From RYN-230 sp963768945 (lineage in GTDB: Bacteria; Actinomycetota; Actinomycetes; Streptosporangiales; Streptosporangiaceae): a stretch of 64,000 nt of DNA. Location of the stretch: the NCBI GenBank assembly GCA_963768945.1, contig CAVYJW010000008.1, positions 310,001 through 374,000 of the forward strand, given 5' to 3'. How positions within the stretch are numbered: the stretch's first letter is position 1; each line of letters starts with the position of its first letter. Under the pieces are notes generated by a model that was given only the letters and a program-made list of their open reading frames with translations, was not told the origin of the DNA and ran no database searches. Positions 32,933-40,661 of the stretch are shown here, in pieces. The position numbers and the translations under genes are program-made.

Positions 32933-34568
32933 CGGTGGTGGGGTCCAGAATGACTGGGGCGAAGTGCGGACGGGCCCGGAAGTTCAGCACACCACCCGGG
33001 GCGTCGAGGCTGCCCGCGATCTGATCGAAGGACCCGCCACCGATCCGCTCACCGTGCAGCCAGTTGTCCTCCACGAACTTGATGATCGAGGACTGGTCGG
33101 TCAGGTCCTGGCTGACGTGGTTCTCGCTGGTGTAGGGCGAGATGACGACCAGCGGGAGCCGCGGGCCGTAGCCGCATCGGTAGGCGAGGCTGCCCAGCGT
33201 GGTCGGTTTACTGGTGCACACCGCAGCGTCAGCGACGGTGTCCGAGCCGTTGACCCGGGGCGAGTCCTGGTGGTCATACCAGCCGTCAGAGTCGTCATAG
33301 GTGACAACGATCGCCGTGGACTTCCAGAACCTGGACGCTTCGATCTGGTTGACCGTGTCGACCAGGAAGTGCTGCTCGTCGATCGGGTCCGAGTATCCGG
33401 GGTGGGCGTTCTGGTACGCAGGCGGCTTGAGGAAACTCACCGCCGGCATGTTGCCGTCTTTCAGCGTGCTGTAGAAGTCGGAGATGTCGTACTGGTGGTT
33501 GGCCTGGTCGGTGCGGCCAATGGCAGCCTCCGATGTCGGCGGCAGGTGCTTGGGGTTGGCCGTGGACTTGTAGAACTGGAACGGGTCGTGGTGGGGCACG
33601 TAGTCCTGCACTTCGACACCGCCGATGTTCTCGTGCTCGGAGCCGCAGACCGAATAGCCGGCGCTGTTGGTCCCGGTCGGCGCGAAGCCGCCCTGGAACC
33701 AGCCCCAGGTGACGTGCTTGGCGTTGAGCAGGTCACCGATGTTCTTGCCGGTCAGCACGCCCACCGGATTGGTGGAGGTGTGGCTGCTGTCGGAGCAGTC
33801 GTCGAAGGCCGGGTCAATGTCACCGTAGATGGTGCCGAGGCCCTTGCTGTTCAGCGGGCTGACGCTGCCGGGGTCGGTGGTCACGGCGCCGGTGGTCGGG
33901 CTGACCGCGTAGCCGCCGCCGTCGTTGCCGGAGGCGAGGTTGATTGCGCCCGGCGAGGATGGCCCGAAGTTCGTGTCGTAGTTGTTATCGCTCATGGCGT
34001 AGTTCTGCGCGTAGTTCCACAGCCCGGTGACCGTGTTGCCGTCGTAGTAGTCCATGACGATGCCAGGCGGGCCGTACTCGCCGGTGCAGTTGTCGGTCTG
34101 GGTGTACTGGACGAACTTGTCCATCTTCCCACCGTCGAAGGCCTCTTGCTCGGGTGTGTAGTCGTGGTTCTGGTCGCAGGTGAGCGCCTCAGCCGGGGTC
34201 AGCCGCTCCGGGTTGTAGCTGTTGGGGTTGGCGGTCAGCAGGGGGCCGGTAGGGCCGTTCGGGCCGATCTTGGTGTACAGGCCATTCACGGTCGGGGTAC
34301 CCGGCTTGGCATGGAACGGAGAGCCATCAGTATTGGCCGCGTAGGGATAGGTCCCAAAGTAATGGTCGAACGACTCGTTCTCATTGAAGATCACGACCAG
34401 GTGCTTGATCGGCGTCCTGCTCGGCGCCACCACCTGGTAGGCACTGGCCGGCACGGTCGCCGGGGTGGGCGCCGAGTTGGCCGTCGCCGCGCCAGCCTGG
34501 GCCGTGCTGGCGCTGGCGACCGTGGCGCCGATGGCAGCCCCGCCGGCCAGCACGCCCGCGGCGAGCAT
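32913..34568 (-). CDS. Secreted phosphoesterase (phospholipase C / acid phosphatase AcpA family)
   Basis: 551 residues from ATG 34568. It is an alkaline-phosphatase-superfamily phosphoesterase: IKHLVVIFNENESFDHYFGT (metal site and nucleophile region), VVTYDDSDGWYDHQ and PRLPLVVISPYTSENHVSQD. Relatives hydrolyse phosphatidylcholine or phosphomonoesters outside the cell. The N-terminus is Ala/Gly-rich and looks like the end of a signal peptide. A better start with ribosome-binding site (AGGAGGG, ATG 34639) lies upstream in another frame, and RRWGRRYTA just before the present ATG looks like a Tat motif. One missing G in the C5/G5 run at 34584-34588 would join them, so the true protein may be ~575 residues. 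Confidence 0.87.
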   Translation of the reverse strand: MLAAGVLAGGAAIGATVASASTAQAGAATANSAPTPATVPASAYQVVAPSRTPIKHLVVIFNENESFDHYFGTYPYAANTDGSPFHAKPGTPTVNGLYTKIGPNGPTGPLLTANPNSYNPERLTPAEALTCDQNHDYTPEQEAFDGGKMDKFVQYTQTDNCTGEYGPPGIVMDYYDGNTVTGLWNYAQNYAMSDNNYDTNFGPSSPGAINLASGNDGGGYAVSPTTGAVTTDPGSVSPLNSKGLGTIYGDIDPAFDDCSDSSHTSTNPVGVLTGKNIGDLLNAKHVTWGWFQGGFAPTGTNSAGYSVCGSEHENIGGVEVQDYVPHHDPFQFYKSTANPKHLPPTSEAAIGRTDQANHQYDISDFYSTLKDGNMPAVSFLKPPAYQNAHPGYSDPIDEQHFLVDTVNQIEASRFWKSTAIVVTYDDSDGWYDHQDSPRVNGSDTVADAAVCTSKPTTLGSLAYRCGYGPRLPLVVISPYTSENHVSQDLTDQSSIIKFVEDNWLHGERIGGGSFDQIAGSLDAPGGVLNFRARPHFAPVILDPTTGEVVSH

Positions 34569-34813
34569 GGCCGTGTAGCGGCGCCCCCACCGTCGCCTAG
34601 CCGGCCATTCCCGGCGCCATTACCTGGGCCTTCGCCCATATCACCCTCCTGAGTCTGGACTGATCATGGCGCTATCGCAGCACAGGGCGAATAGCACCAT
34701 CGCGCACAACAGGCCCAAAGCTTCCGGAACGGCGTGACTGGACGTCGTCCGGATGTTTACACGCAGGCAAACGGGCGGACAAGAATGGCCGGTCGCTTTC
34801 CCGGGACCGGGGA

Positions 34814-34877
34814 GGGCCCTTTCCGCGATCAAGCAGGGCCCTTTCCGCGATCAGGCAGGGCTTTCCGGGATCAGGCC
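34814..34877. repeat. 22-bp tandem repeat, 2.9 units
   Basis: GGGCCCTTTCCGCGATCA(A/G)GCA at 34814-34835 and 34836-34857; a degenerate third unit runs into the 3' end of efeB (stop at 34871). This leaves the 230-nt gap between the phosphoesterase and efeB otherwise without features. Confidence 0.75.
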
Positions 34878-35656
34878 AGCATGGCGCGGCCGAGGTAGTC
34901 GCGGCTGTCCCGCACGCCCGGCAGCGCGAAGAAATACCCGCCGCCGAACGGGCTGATGTAGTCCACCAGCGGCTCGCCGATCAGGCGGGTCTGCACCGTC
35001 ACGAACTGCCGGGCGATGTCCTGCTGATAGCAGCTGAAGATCAGTCCCATGTCGAGGTCGCCGACGGCGTCGATGCCGCGGTCGTAGTTGTGGCCGCGGC
35101 GCAGGATGCGGTTGGGCTCCGTCTGCGGGGTACGCGGGTTGGCCAGCCTGATGTGCGCCGTGAGCGGGATCACCGCGCCGGTGGGATCGAGGGTGTAGTC
35201 GGGCCGGGCGAACTCGCTGTTGGCATCCAGCGGGGCACCAGTGTCCTTCCGCCGGCCGATCATGTTCTCCTGCTCGATGATGTCAACCCGGTCCCAGAAC
35301 TCGACGAACATCCTGATCAGCCGGATGACCTGGTAGCTGCCGTCCGCGGTCCAGGCGGGCTCTCCGTGGGTGCCCGGCTGGACCCAGACGAGGCTGTTCA
35401 TGACTTCGGCCCGGCTGGTGTCGGGGTTGGCGATGCCGTCCATGAAGCCCTGCAGGTTCCGGGGCGTGGTGCCGGCCGGGCGGGCCGGGCTGGCGAACCC
35501 GTCGATACGCCACAGCACCTGCATCCCGCCGCGGGTGTGCTGGGCGATGTCCCGCAGGGCGTGCAGCACGGTGTCCTGGCTGCCGGCGCTCAGCTGGAGG
35601 CTCAGATCCCCGCCGCACTGCGCCGGGTCGAGGTCGTCGTTGGGGAAGGCGGTCAT
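34871..35656 (-). CDS. efeB: EfeB-like DyP-type peroxidase, C-terminal part (split by a frameshift)
   Basis: 261 residues starting MTAFPNDDLDPAQCGGDLSL, which is the middle of a normal EfeB. It carries the DyP signature GFMDGIANP (GxxDG), the proximal heme histidine in AHIRLANPRTP, and the FSCYQQDIARQF segment. Joined to the upstream frame (35662-36249) it gives the usual ~455-residue enzyme, which takes iron from heme or oxidises Fe(II) in the EfeUOB system. Without the upstream part it lacks its Tat signal and half the fold and should not work alone. Confidence 0.88.
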   Translation of the reverse strand: MTAFPNDDLDPAQCGGDLSLQLSAGSQDTVLHALRDIAQHTRGGMQVLWRIDGFASPARPAGTTPRNLQGFMDGIANPDTSRAEVMNSLVWVQPGTHGEPAWTADGSYQVIRLIRMFVEFWDRVDIIEQENMIGRRKDTGAPLDANSEFARPDYTLDPTGAVIPLTAHIRLANPRTPQTEPNRILRRGHNYDRGIDAVGDLDMGLIFSCYQQDIARQFVTVQTRLIGEPLVDYISPFGGGYFFALPGVRDSRDYLGRAMLA

Positions 35657-35661
35657 CGGGG

Positions 35662-36249
35662 TCAGCCGGCAGGCTTGCGGGCGGCGAGCCCGTAACGGCC
35701 GTCGAACAGGGTGGAGCCGACTCCGACCGTGACGGTGAGGCCATCCGGGACCACCGCGGGCCCGAGCAGCCCCGAATCGGACGGCGGACCGCCGATACCG
35801 ACCTGCGGCGGGATCCCGCCCGCCGTGAGGAAGCGGGCCCGGGCGGTGATGGTGCGCAGCAGGTCGGTCAATTCGCCCCGGCCGTCGGCGGTCACGTTGA
35901 ACGACAGCACGATCGTCTGCCGCTGCGGCTTGGCCAGGATGCCCGCCTGGTGCCGCCCGTGGAACACGACCGGGGGCAGCCGGCCCTCGACCAGGCTCGC
36001 GTCGAAGGCCTGGCCCGGCGGGGCCGCCTGGGACGAGCGGTAGGCGTACCCGGCCGCGGCGCCCACCGCGGCGCCGGCGACAGCCCCGGTGACCCCGGCG
36101 CCGAGCGCCCCGCGCAGGAACGAGCGCCGGCCGGTCAGCTCTTCCGGTCCGGCGCCAGCCGGAGCGGGCCCAGCCGGAGCGGGCCCAGCCGGAGCGGGCC
36201 CAGCCGGCATCGGCTCGCCAGGGCCAGGATCGTCAGGTGCGGTCATCAT
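35662..36249 (-). CDS. efeB: EfeB-like DyP-type peroxidase, N-terminal part (split by a frameshift)
   Basis: 195 residues with a Pro/Ala repeat N-terminus (APAGP units), a Tat signal (GRRSFLRGALGAGVTGAVAG) and the first DyP half (FHGRHQAGILAKPQRQTIVL; TVGVGSTLFDGRYGLAARKPAG). The frame stops at TGA 35662. Adding one C in the CCGG at about 35666-35669 changes PAG-stop to PARLTPMTAFPND, exactly the family sequence, and joins this to the next frame. So this is one gene with a one-base deletion. ATGATG at its start overlaps the efeO stop. Confidence 0.88.
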   Translation of the reverse strand: MMTAPDDPGPGEPMPAGPAPAGPAPAGPAPAGAGPEELTGRRSFLRGALGAGVTGAVAGAAVGAAAGYAYRSSQAAPPGQAFDASLVEGRLPPVVFHGRHQAGILAKPQRQTIVLSFNVTADGRGELTDLLRTITARARFLTAGGIPPQVGIGGPPSDSGLLGPAVVPDGLTVTVGVGSTLFDGRYGLAARKPAG

Positions 36250-37499
36250 GACCTCCGCGGCTCGGTGATGGCCGCGATCGGGGCGAGTTCCTGCAGGACC
36301 TGGCCGGCGGCGGCGTCGATCTGCTGCCGCTGGGTGGTGCTCAGCCTGCTCACCGGCGTCCAGGTGCCGTTGGCCTTCTGGGCCGCGCTGACCAGGCCGT
36401 CCAGGCGGCTCAGCCCGGTGTAGACCGCGGGCAGGCCCGGGTAGCGCGGCGCCAGCAGCGGATGCAGCACGGCCAGCAGTTCCCGGGTCCCGGCGATGTT
36501 GGCCGCGGTGGTGGCCAGCGTCGTGCCGCTGCCATAATCGTCGTGCCCGGTCAGCTGGAACTGCAGCGCGTTTTCCAGGATCTCGTGGGTGCGCAGGCCC
36601 AGGTCGAGCAGGTCGATCTCCATGCCCGGCCAGAACCGGCGCAGGGCCCGGACGTCGCTGTCGAGCGTGGCCGCGGGGCCGTCAAGCTGCCGGGCGCTCT
36701 GACCGTGCCACAGCCCGTACTCGATCCGGTAGAACCCGGTGAAGGCCAGGTCGGACACGCCGCGGGGCAAGCCGTCCGGGCGGCCGTCGATCTCCGTGTC
36801 GTAGTTGCCGAACGTGCCGTAGGCCGCGCCCAGCCGCTCGTAGGTGAGGTGGGCGGGCAGCCAGGCGGCCCGGGCCGCGCCCAGGCGGCAGGCCCGGATC
36901 TGCTCGGTGAGCACGCCGACCTGCTGGACCAGCGTGTTCAGGCCGGCGCTCACGTAGGCGTGGTAGACGCGGGCGGGCCCGAGCAGGTCGTCGGTGGTGA
37001 CCGGGAGGATGGCCGGGGCGCCCTGATGGTGGCCGCCGACCTGGACTGTCGGGCCCGTCAGCGGGTCGGTGTCCTGGATCAGGCAGCGGAACGCGTAACG
37101 GCCGGAGCCCACGTCCACCCGCATCGGGCGGGTCGTGCCCGGGCCGAGCCCGGCCACTTCCGCGTAGATGGCGCCGCTGGCCGGGTTGATCAGGTCCACT
37201 TCGGCCCCGCCGATGGAGGAATTGCGGATCTGGAAGGTCTGTGTCCCGGCGGCGACCTGCCGCCAGCCGGTCCCGCACGCGCCGGCGGACACCGTGATGA
37301 CGTTGCCGGCCTCCGACTGGGTGCCACAGCCGGACAGCCCGGCCGCCAGCACCGCGGCCACCAGCATGGGAGCCACCCGCACGACGGGAGGCACCCGCAC
37401 GGGAGCTACCCGCACTATCGCCGGGGACAGCCGGCCCAGCATCCGCGGAGCTAGCGGAGCTAACGGCCGGGGACGCGCGGGCCGCACAATAGCGGGCAA
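36246..37499 (-). CDS. efeO: EfeO-like iron-uptake lipoprotein (cupredoxin plus imelysin/M75)
   Basis: 417 residues. Basic N-terminus, lipobox LAAGLSGCG, a cupredoxin-like domain (~65-155; VSAGACGTGWRQVAAGTQTF), and an imelysin/M75 domain with the metal-binding HxxE in LPAHLTYERLG and the downstream FTGFYRIEYGLW. EfeO delivers iron to the membrane permease EfeU with the help of EfeB. Stop codon and efeB start overlap, so they form one operon. No efeU gene lies on either side in this window. The many ARVPPV-type Arg/Pro repeats at the N-terminus suggest that translation may start later than ATG 37499. Confidence 0.92.
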   Translation of the reverse strand: MPAIVRPARPRPLAPLAPRMLGRLSPAIVRVAPVRVPPVVRVAPMLVAAVLAAGLSGCGTQSEAGNVITVSAGACGTGWRQVAAGTQTFQIRNSSIGGAEVDLINPASGAIYAEVAGLGPGTTRPMRVDVGSGRYAFRCLIQDTDPLTGPTVQVGGHHQGAPAILPVTTDDLLGPARVYHAYVSAGLNTLVQQVGVLTEQIRACRLGAARAAWLPAHLTYERLGAAYGTFGNYDTEIDGRPDGLPRGVSDLAFTGFYRIEYGLWHGQSARQLDGPAATLDSDVRALRRFWPGMEIDLLDLGLRTHEILENALQFQLTGHDDYGSGTTLATTAANIAGTRELLAVLHPLLAPRYPGLPAVYTGLSRLDGLVSAAQKANGTWTPVSRLSTTQRQQIDAAAGQVLQELAPIAAITEPRRS

Positions 37500-37883
37500 C
37501 TGACCCCCTCAGCACGAGTCGGGCGGGGATACACACACCGGGGACAGAGAGACAACGCCAGCACACTATCCAGACAACACCGGACATCCTGGCGTGGGAG
37601 ACCCTCGTGGGCAACATTCACCGGCCATTCCGCCCGCGGTCACGTGATGTTGCGCACCGGCCGGAGGTACCCCGCGGCGGTATCCGGGCGGCCAGGCCGG
37701 GAATATGCTCGGCAGCTAGCTGCAGCCGGCGAGCGGTGCGCTCACGGCCTCGACCAGGCAGGAGGCGATCGGTGAGTTCGGGCACCCCGGAGCACCTGGC
37801 GGCCAGGCCCGCCCGGTGATGACGGCCGCCCGCCCGGTGGTGATGGCGGCCCGCCACGTCGCGGCAGCCTGCCCCGGCTCCTC
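37500..37883. other. Divergent intergenic region between efeO and the SCO1 gene
   Basis: 384 nt without a supported gene. It must hold the efe promoter. No clear iron-box palindrome is visible to me. A short open frame from ATG 37816 overlaps the SCO1 start in another frame and is not believable. Confidence 0.5.
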
Positions 37884-38588
37884 GTGCTGGTCAGCGTGCT
37901 CACCCTGCTGCTGGTCGCGGCGGTGGCCATCCCCGCGTACGTGGTCCTCAAGCGCAACCACAGCGCGCTGGCCGCGCAGCAGGCCCGGGTGTCCGGCATC
38001 CCGGCCACCGTGTCCACCAGCCTCGCGAACCTCATGGTGCTCAGCCCGCTGCCCGCGAACCGGGCGCCCGGCTTCACCCTGACCGACCAGAACGGCCGCA
38101 CGCTGAGCCTGTCGGGCCTGCACGGCAAGGTCGTGGTGCTCCAGTTCATGGACCCGCACTGCACCGACATCTGCCCGATCGTGTCGGCCGAGTTCGTGAA
38201 GGCGTACCACGACCTGGGCCCGCTGGCCAGCAAGGTGGTGTTCGCCGCGGTCAACGTCAACGCCTACCACGCCCGGGTGCGGGACATGGCCGAATACACC
38301 CGGGCCCAGCAGCTGAACACCATTCCCAGCTGGCATTTCTTCACCGGCCCCGTGCCCGCTCTGAGGTCCGTGTGGCGCGGATACAACATCCAGGTCTACG
38401 CCCCCAACCCGAACGCCGACGTCGAGCACACCTCGGCGGTCTACTTCATCGACCCGCAGGGCCGGGAGCGCTACCTCGCCTCACCCGAGGTCAACCACAC
38501 CAAGTCGGGCACGGCCTACCTGCCCGCCAACCAGCAGATCGCGTGGGGACACGGCATCGCGCTGGTCGCCCGCCAGCTCGCCGGCTAG
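37884..38588 (+). CDS. SCO1/SenC-type copper chaperone-like protein
   Basis: 234 residues from GTG 37884, a weak start; the frame is open upstream but has no other start codon. A signal-anchor helix (SVLTLLLVAAVAIPAYVVL) is followed by a thioredoxin-fold SCO domain: APGFTLTDQNGRTLSLSGL, the copper-binding CxxxC in DPHCTDICPIVSAEF, and the third ligand His in VEHTSAVYFIDPQG. SCO proteins load copper into cytochrome oxidase CuA on the outer face of the membrane. The last 108 bp overlap, antisense, the end of the glycosyltransferase gene. Confidence 0.88.
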   Translation: MLVSVLTLLLVAAVAIPAYVVLKRNHSALAAQQARVSGIPATVSTSLANLMVLSPLPANRAPGFTLTDQNGRTLSLSGLHGKVVVLQFMDPHCTDICPIVSAEFVKAYHDLGPLASKVVFAAVNVNAYHARVRDMAEYTRAQQLNTIPSWHFFTGPVPALRSVWRGYNIQVYAPNPNADVEHTSAVYFIDPQGRERYLASPEVNHTKSGTAYLPANQQIAWGHGIALVARQLAG

Positions 38589-39785
38589 GCAGCCTCCCGG
38601 CCCCCCCAGTACCGCGGCGTAGTGCCCGATCAGCTGGTCCCCCAGAGCGGTCCAGCTGCGAGCCAGCACCCGCTGCCGGGCTGCCCGGCCCATCGTCGCA
38701 CGGGCTCCCGGGTCGGCGGCCAGCCGCTGGGTGGCCGCGGTCAGCGCGTCCGCGTCGCCGGGCGGCACCAGGGAGCCGGTGACCCCGTTCTCGACCAGGT
38801 CAACGGGCCCGCCAACGGCCGGGGCCACGACGGGCAGCCCGGAGGCCGCCGCTTCCTGGATGGTCTGGCCGAACGTCTCGTGGCAGCCGCTGTGCACGAA
38901 CACGTCCAGGCTGGCGAAGATGCGGGCCAGCTGCTCGCCGCGGTGCTGGCCGAGGAAGACCGCGGACGGCATCAGCCTGCGCAGCCGGGCCCCGGCCGGA
39001 CCGTCGCCCACGATGATGAGGCGCACCCCGGGCAGCGCAGCCACCCCTGCCAGGAGCTCGACCTGCTTCTCGGGGGCCAGCCTGCCAACGTACCCGGCCA
39101 GCACCTCCCCTCCGGGCGCGAGGGCCTGGCGCAGTGGATCGCTGCGGGCCGACGGGCTGAACCGCTGGACGTCCACGCCGCGGCCCCACATCCAGATGCG
39201 CTGCACCCCGTGCGCGGCCAGCCGCTCGATGCTGGGCGTGGACGGCGCGAGAGTCCGGTCGGCGGCGTTGTGGAGGCGACGCAGCCAGCGCCACGCGGCC
39301 GCCTCGGCCAGAGGCCCCCAGTGATAGGCGCGGGCGTACCCCGGCACGTCGGTCTGGTACACAGCCACCACCGGCAGCCGCAGCCGCCGGGCCGACCGGC
39401 TGCCCAGCGCGCCGAGGAAGAACGGGCTGGCCAGGTGGACCAGGTCGGCCCGGTGCCCGAGCAGCTCACGCTCGACGGCCAGTGAGGCCAGGCCGAGCCG
39501 CACGCTGGGGTACCCCGGGAACGGCACCGAGCGGACCCGGACCACCGGGAAACCATGCTGGGTGTTCGCCGGGAACCCGGTGGCCGGCTGCTCCGTGGAT
39601 GGCCGCCCCGTGGCCGGCTGCCCCGTGGATGGCTGCTCCGTGGATGGCCGCCCCGTGGCCGGCTGCGGCGCGATGACGAGGGGGTGATGTCCCCGGGCCA
39701 CGAGATGCTCGGCGACCCGGAGCACGCTGTTCGCCACGCCGTTCACCTCGGGCGGGAAAGACTCGGTGACGATCCCAATCCGCAC
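38481..39785 (-). CDS. Glycosyltransferase family 4, MgtA-like mannosyltransferase
   Basis: About 434 residues from GTG 39785, giving VRIGIVTESFPPEVNGVANS, the normal GT4 opening. GT-B fold: N-lobe with VYQTDVPGYARAY and LAPSTPSIERL; C-lobe with GYVGRLAPEKQVELL, IIVGDGPAG and the ETFGQTIQEAAASGLPVV donor site. It resembles actinobacterial GDP-mannose-dependent alpha-mannosyltransferases acting on lipids at the inner membrane leaflet. A run of six pentapeptides (ATGRP, STEQP and variants) is inserted in the N-lobe. The last ~36 residues are antisense to the SCO1 gene and are not part of the family. Confidence 0.9.
   Translation of the reverse strand: MRIGIVTESFPPEVNGVANSVLRVAEHLVARGHHPLVIAPQPATGRPSTEQPSTGQPATGRPSTEQPATGFPANTQHGFPVVRVRSVPFPGYPSVRLGLASLAVERELLGHRADLVHLASPFFLGALGSRSARRLRLPVVAVYQTDVPGYARAYHWGPLAEAAAWRWLRRLHNAADRTLAPSTPSIERLAAHGVQRIWMWGRGVDVQRFSPSARSDPLRQALAPGGEVLAGYVGRLAPEKQVELLAGVAALPGVRLIIVGDGPAGARLRRLMPSAVFLGQHRGEQLARIFASLDVFVHSGCHETFGQTIQEAAASGLPVVAPAVGGPVDLVENGVTGSLVPPGDADALTAATQRLAADPGARATMGRAARQRVLARSWTALGDQLIGHYAAVLGGPGGCLAGELAGDQRDAVSPRDLLVGGQVGRARLGVVDLG
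39578..39667 (-). repeat. 15-bp repeats encoding pentapeptides in the GT4 gene
   Basis: About six units of CCGTGGATGGCCGCC/CCGTGGCCGGCTGC type encode (A/S)T(G/E)(R/Q)P pentapeptides. They are in frame and lie in a loop of the N-terminal lobe. Confidence 0.7.
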
Positions 39786-39945
39786 GCTGCCACGATGCAG
39801 CGAGTTCGTGGCAACCGCCCTGGTCCCGCCGTGGCCAGGGCAAGAACTGTCGGTGACATCTGCGCGCCGCGCCTGATACCGGGTGACCGGCCCACCTGAC
39901 CGGGCTTTCCTGCGCGGCCGGGCGGGCGCTGACACACTAGCGATC

Positions 39946-40587
39946 ATGCAGACTCTGGTCGTCGATCACCCGCTCATCGCCCATAAGCTCACGGCGCTGC
40001 GCGATGAGCGCACCGACTCGCCCACGTTCCGCCGGCTCACCGACGAGCTCGTCACGCTGCTCGCCTACGAGGCCACCCGCGAGGTACGGGTGCAGCCCGA
40101 GGTGGTGCAAACCCCGGTCGGCGAGGCCCGCGGGGTGAAACTCGCCCGGCCGGTGCCGCTGGTCGTCCCGGTACTGCGGGCCGGGATCGGCATGCTGGAC
40201 GGCATGATCCGGCTGCTGCCCACGGCCGACGTGGGCTTCGTGGGGCTGGCCCGCGACGAGGAATCGCTGGTGGCCGCGACCTACGCCAACCGGCTGCCGG
40301 CCAACCTGGCCGGCCGCGACGTGTTCGTGCTGGATCCCATGCTGGCCACGGGCGGGACCCTGGAGACCGTGATCACCATGCTGAGCCAGCGCGAGGCGGC
40401 GTCGGTCACCGCGGTGTGCCTGCTCGCGGCGCCCGAGGGGATCGACCGCATCGCGGCCGTCTTCCCCGACGACGGGCCGCTGCCGGTCCGGGTGGTCACG
40501 GCGGCCCTGGACGAGCGGCTGGACGAGCGCGGCTACATCGTCCCCGGCCTCGGCGACGCCGGGGACCGCCTCTTCGGGGAGATATGA
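39946..40587 (+). CDS. upp: Uracil phosphoribosyltransferase
   Basis: 213 residues from ATG 39946 (MQTLVVDHPLIAHKLTALRD). It is a complete type I phosphoribosyltransferase: VVPVLRAGIGMLDGM, the PRPP-binding DPMLATGGTLETV, and the uracil-binding YIVPGLGDAGDR near the C-terminus. It converts uracil and PRPP to UMP, the base-salvage step that complements the nucleoside enzymes at the right end of the window. It is divergent from the glycosyltransferase gene. Confidence 0.97.
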   Translation: MQTLVVDHPLIAHKLTALRDERTDSPTFRRLTDELVTLLAYEATREVRVQPEVVQTPVGEARGVKLARPVPLVVPVLRAGIGMLDGMIRLLPTADVGFVGLARDEESLVAATYANRLPANLAGRDVFVLDPMLATGGTLETVITMLSQREAASVTAVCLLAAPEGIDRIAAVFPDDGPLPVRVVTAALDERLDERGYIVPGLGDAGDRLFGEI

Positions 40588-40661
40588 CCCTAAGCATGAA
40601 CGCGCGATGATTTGCCCCGGTACGGTGGTCTTCCCAGGACGGCCAGAGCGCTGGAGGCGTG

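Noticed and set aside
34391..34639. 82-codon frame with a good ribosome-binding site
   Set aside because: As a separate protein it is only Arg/Pro-rich sequence; the start site more likely belongs to the phosphoesterase before a frameshift.
37816..38082. 88-codon frame starting before the SCO1-type gene
   Set aside because: It runs in another frame through conserved SCO1 sequence and is Cys/Pro/Arg-rich; considered as a frameshifted N-terminus but without supporting homology.
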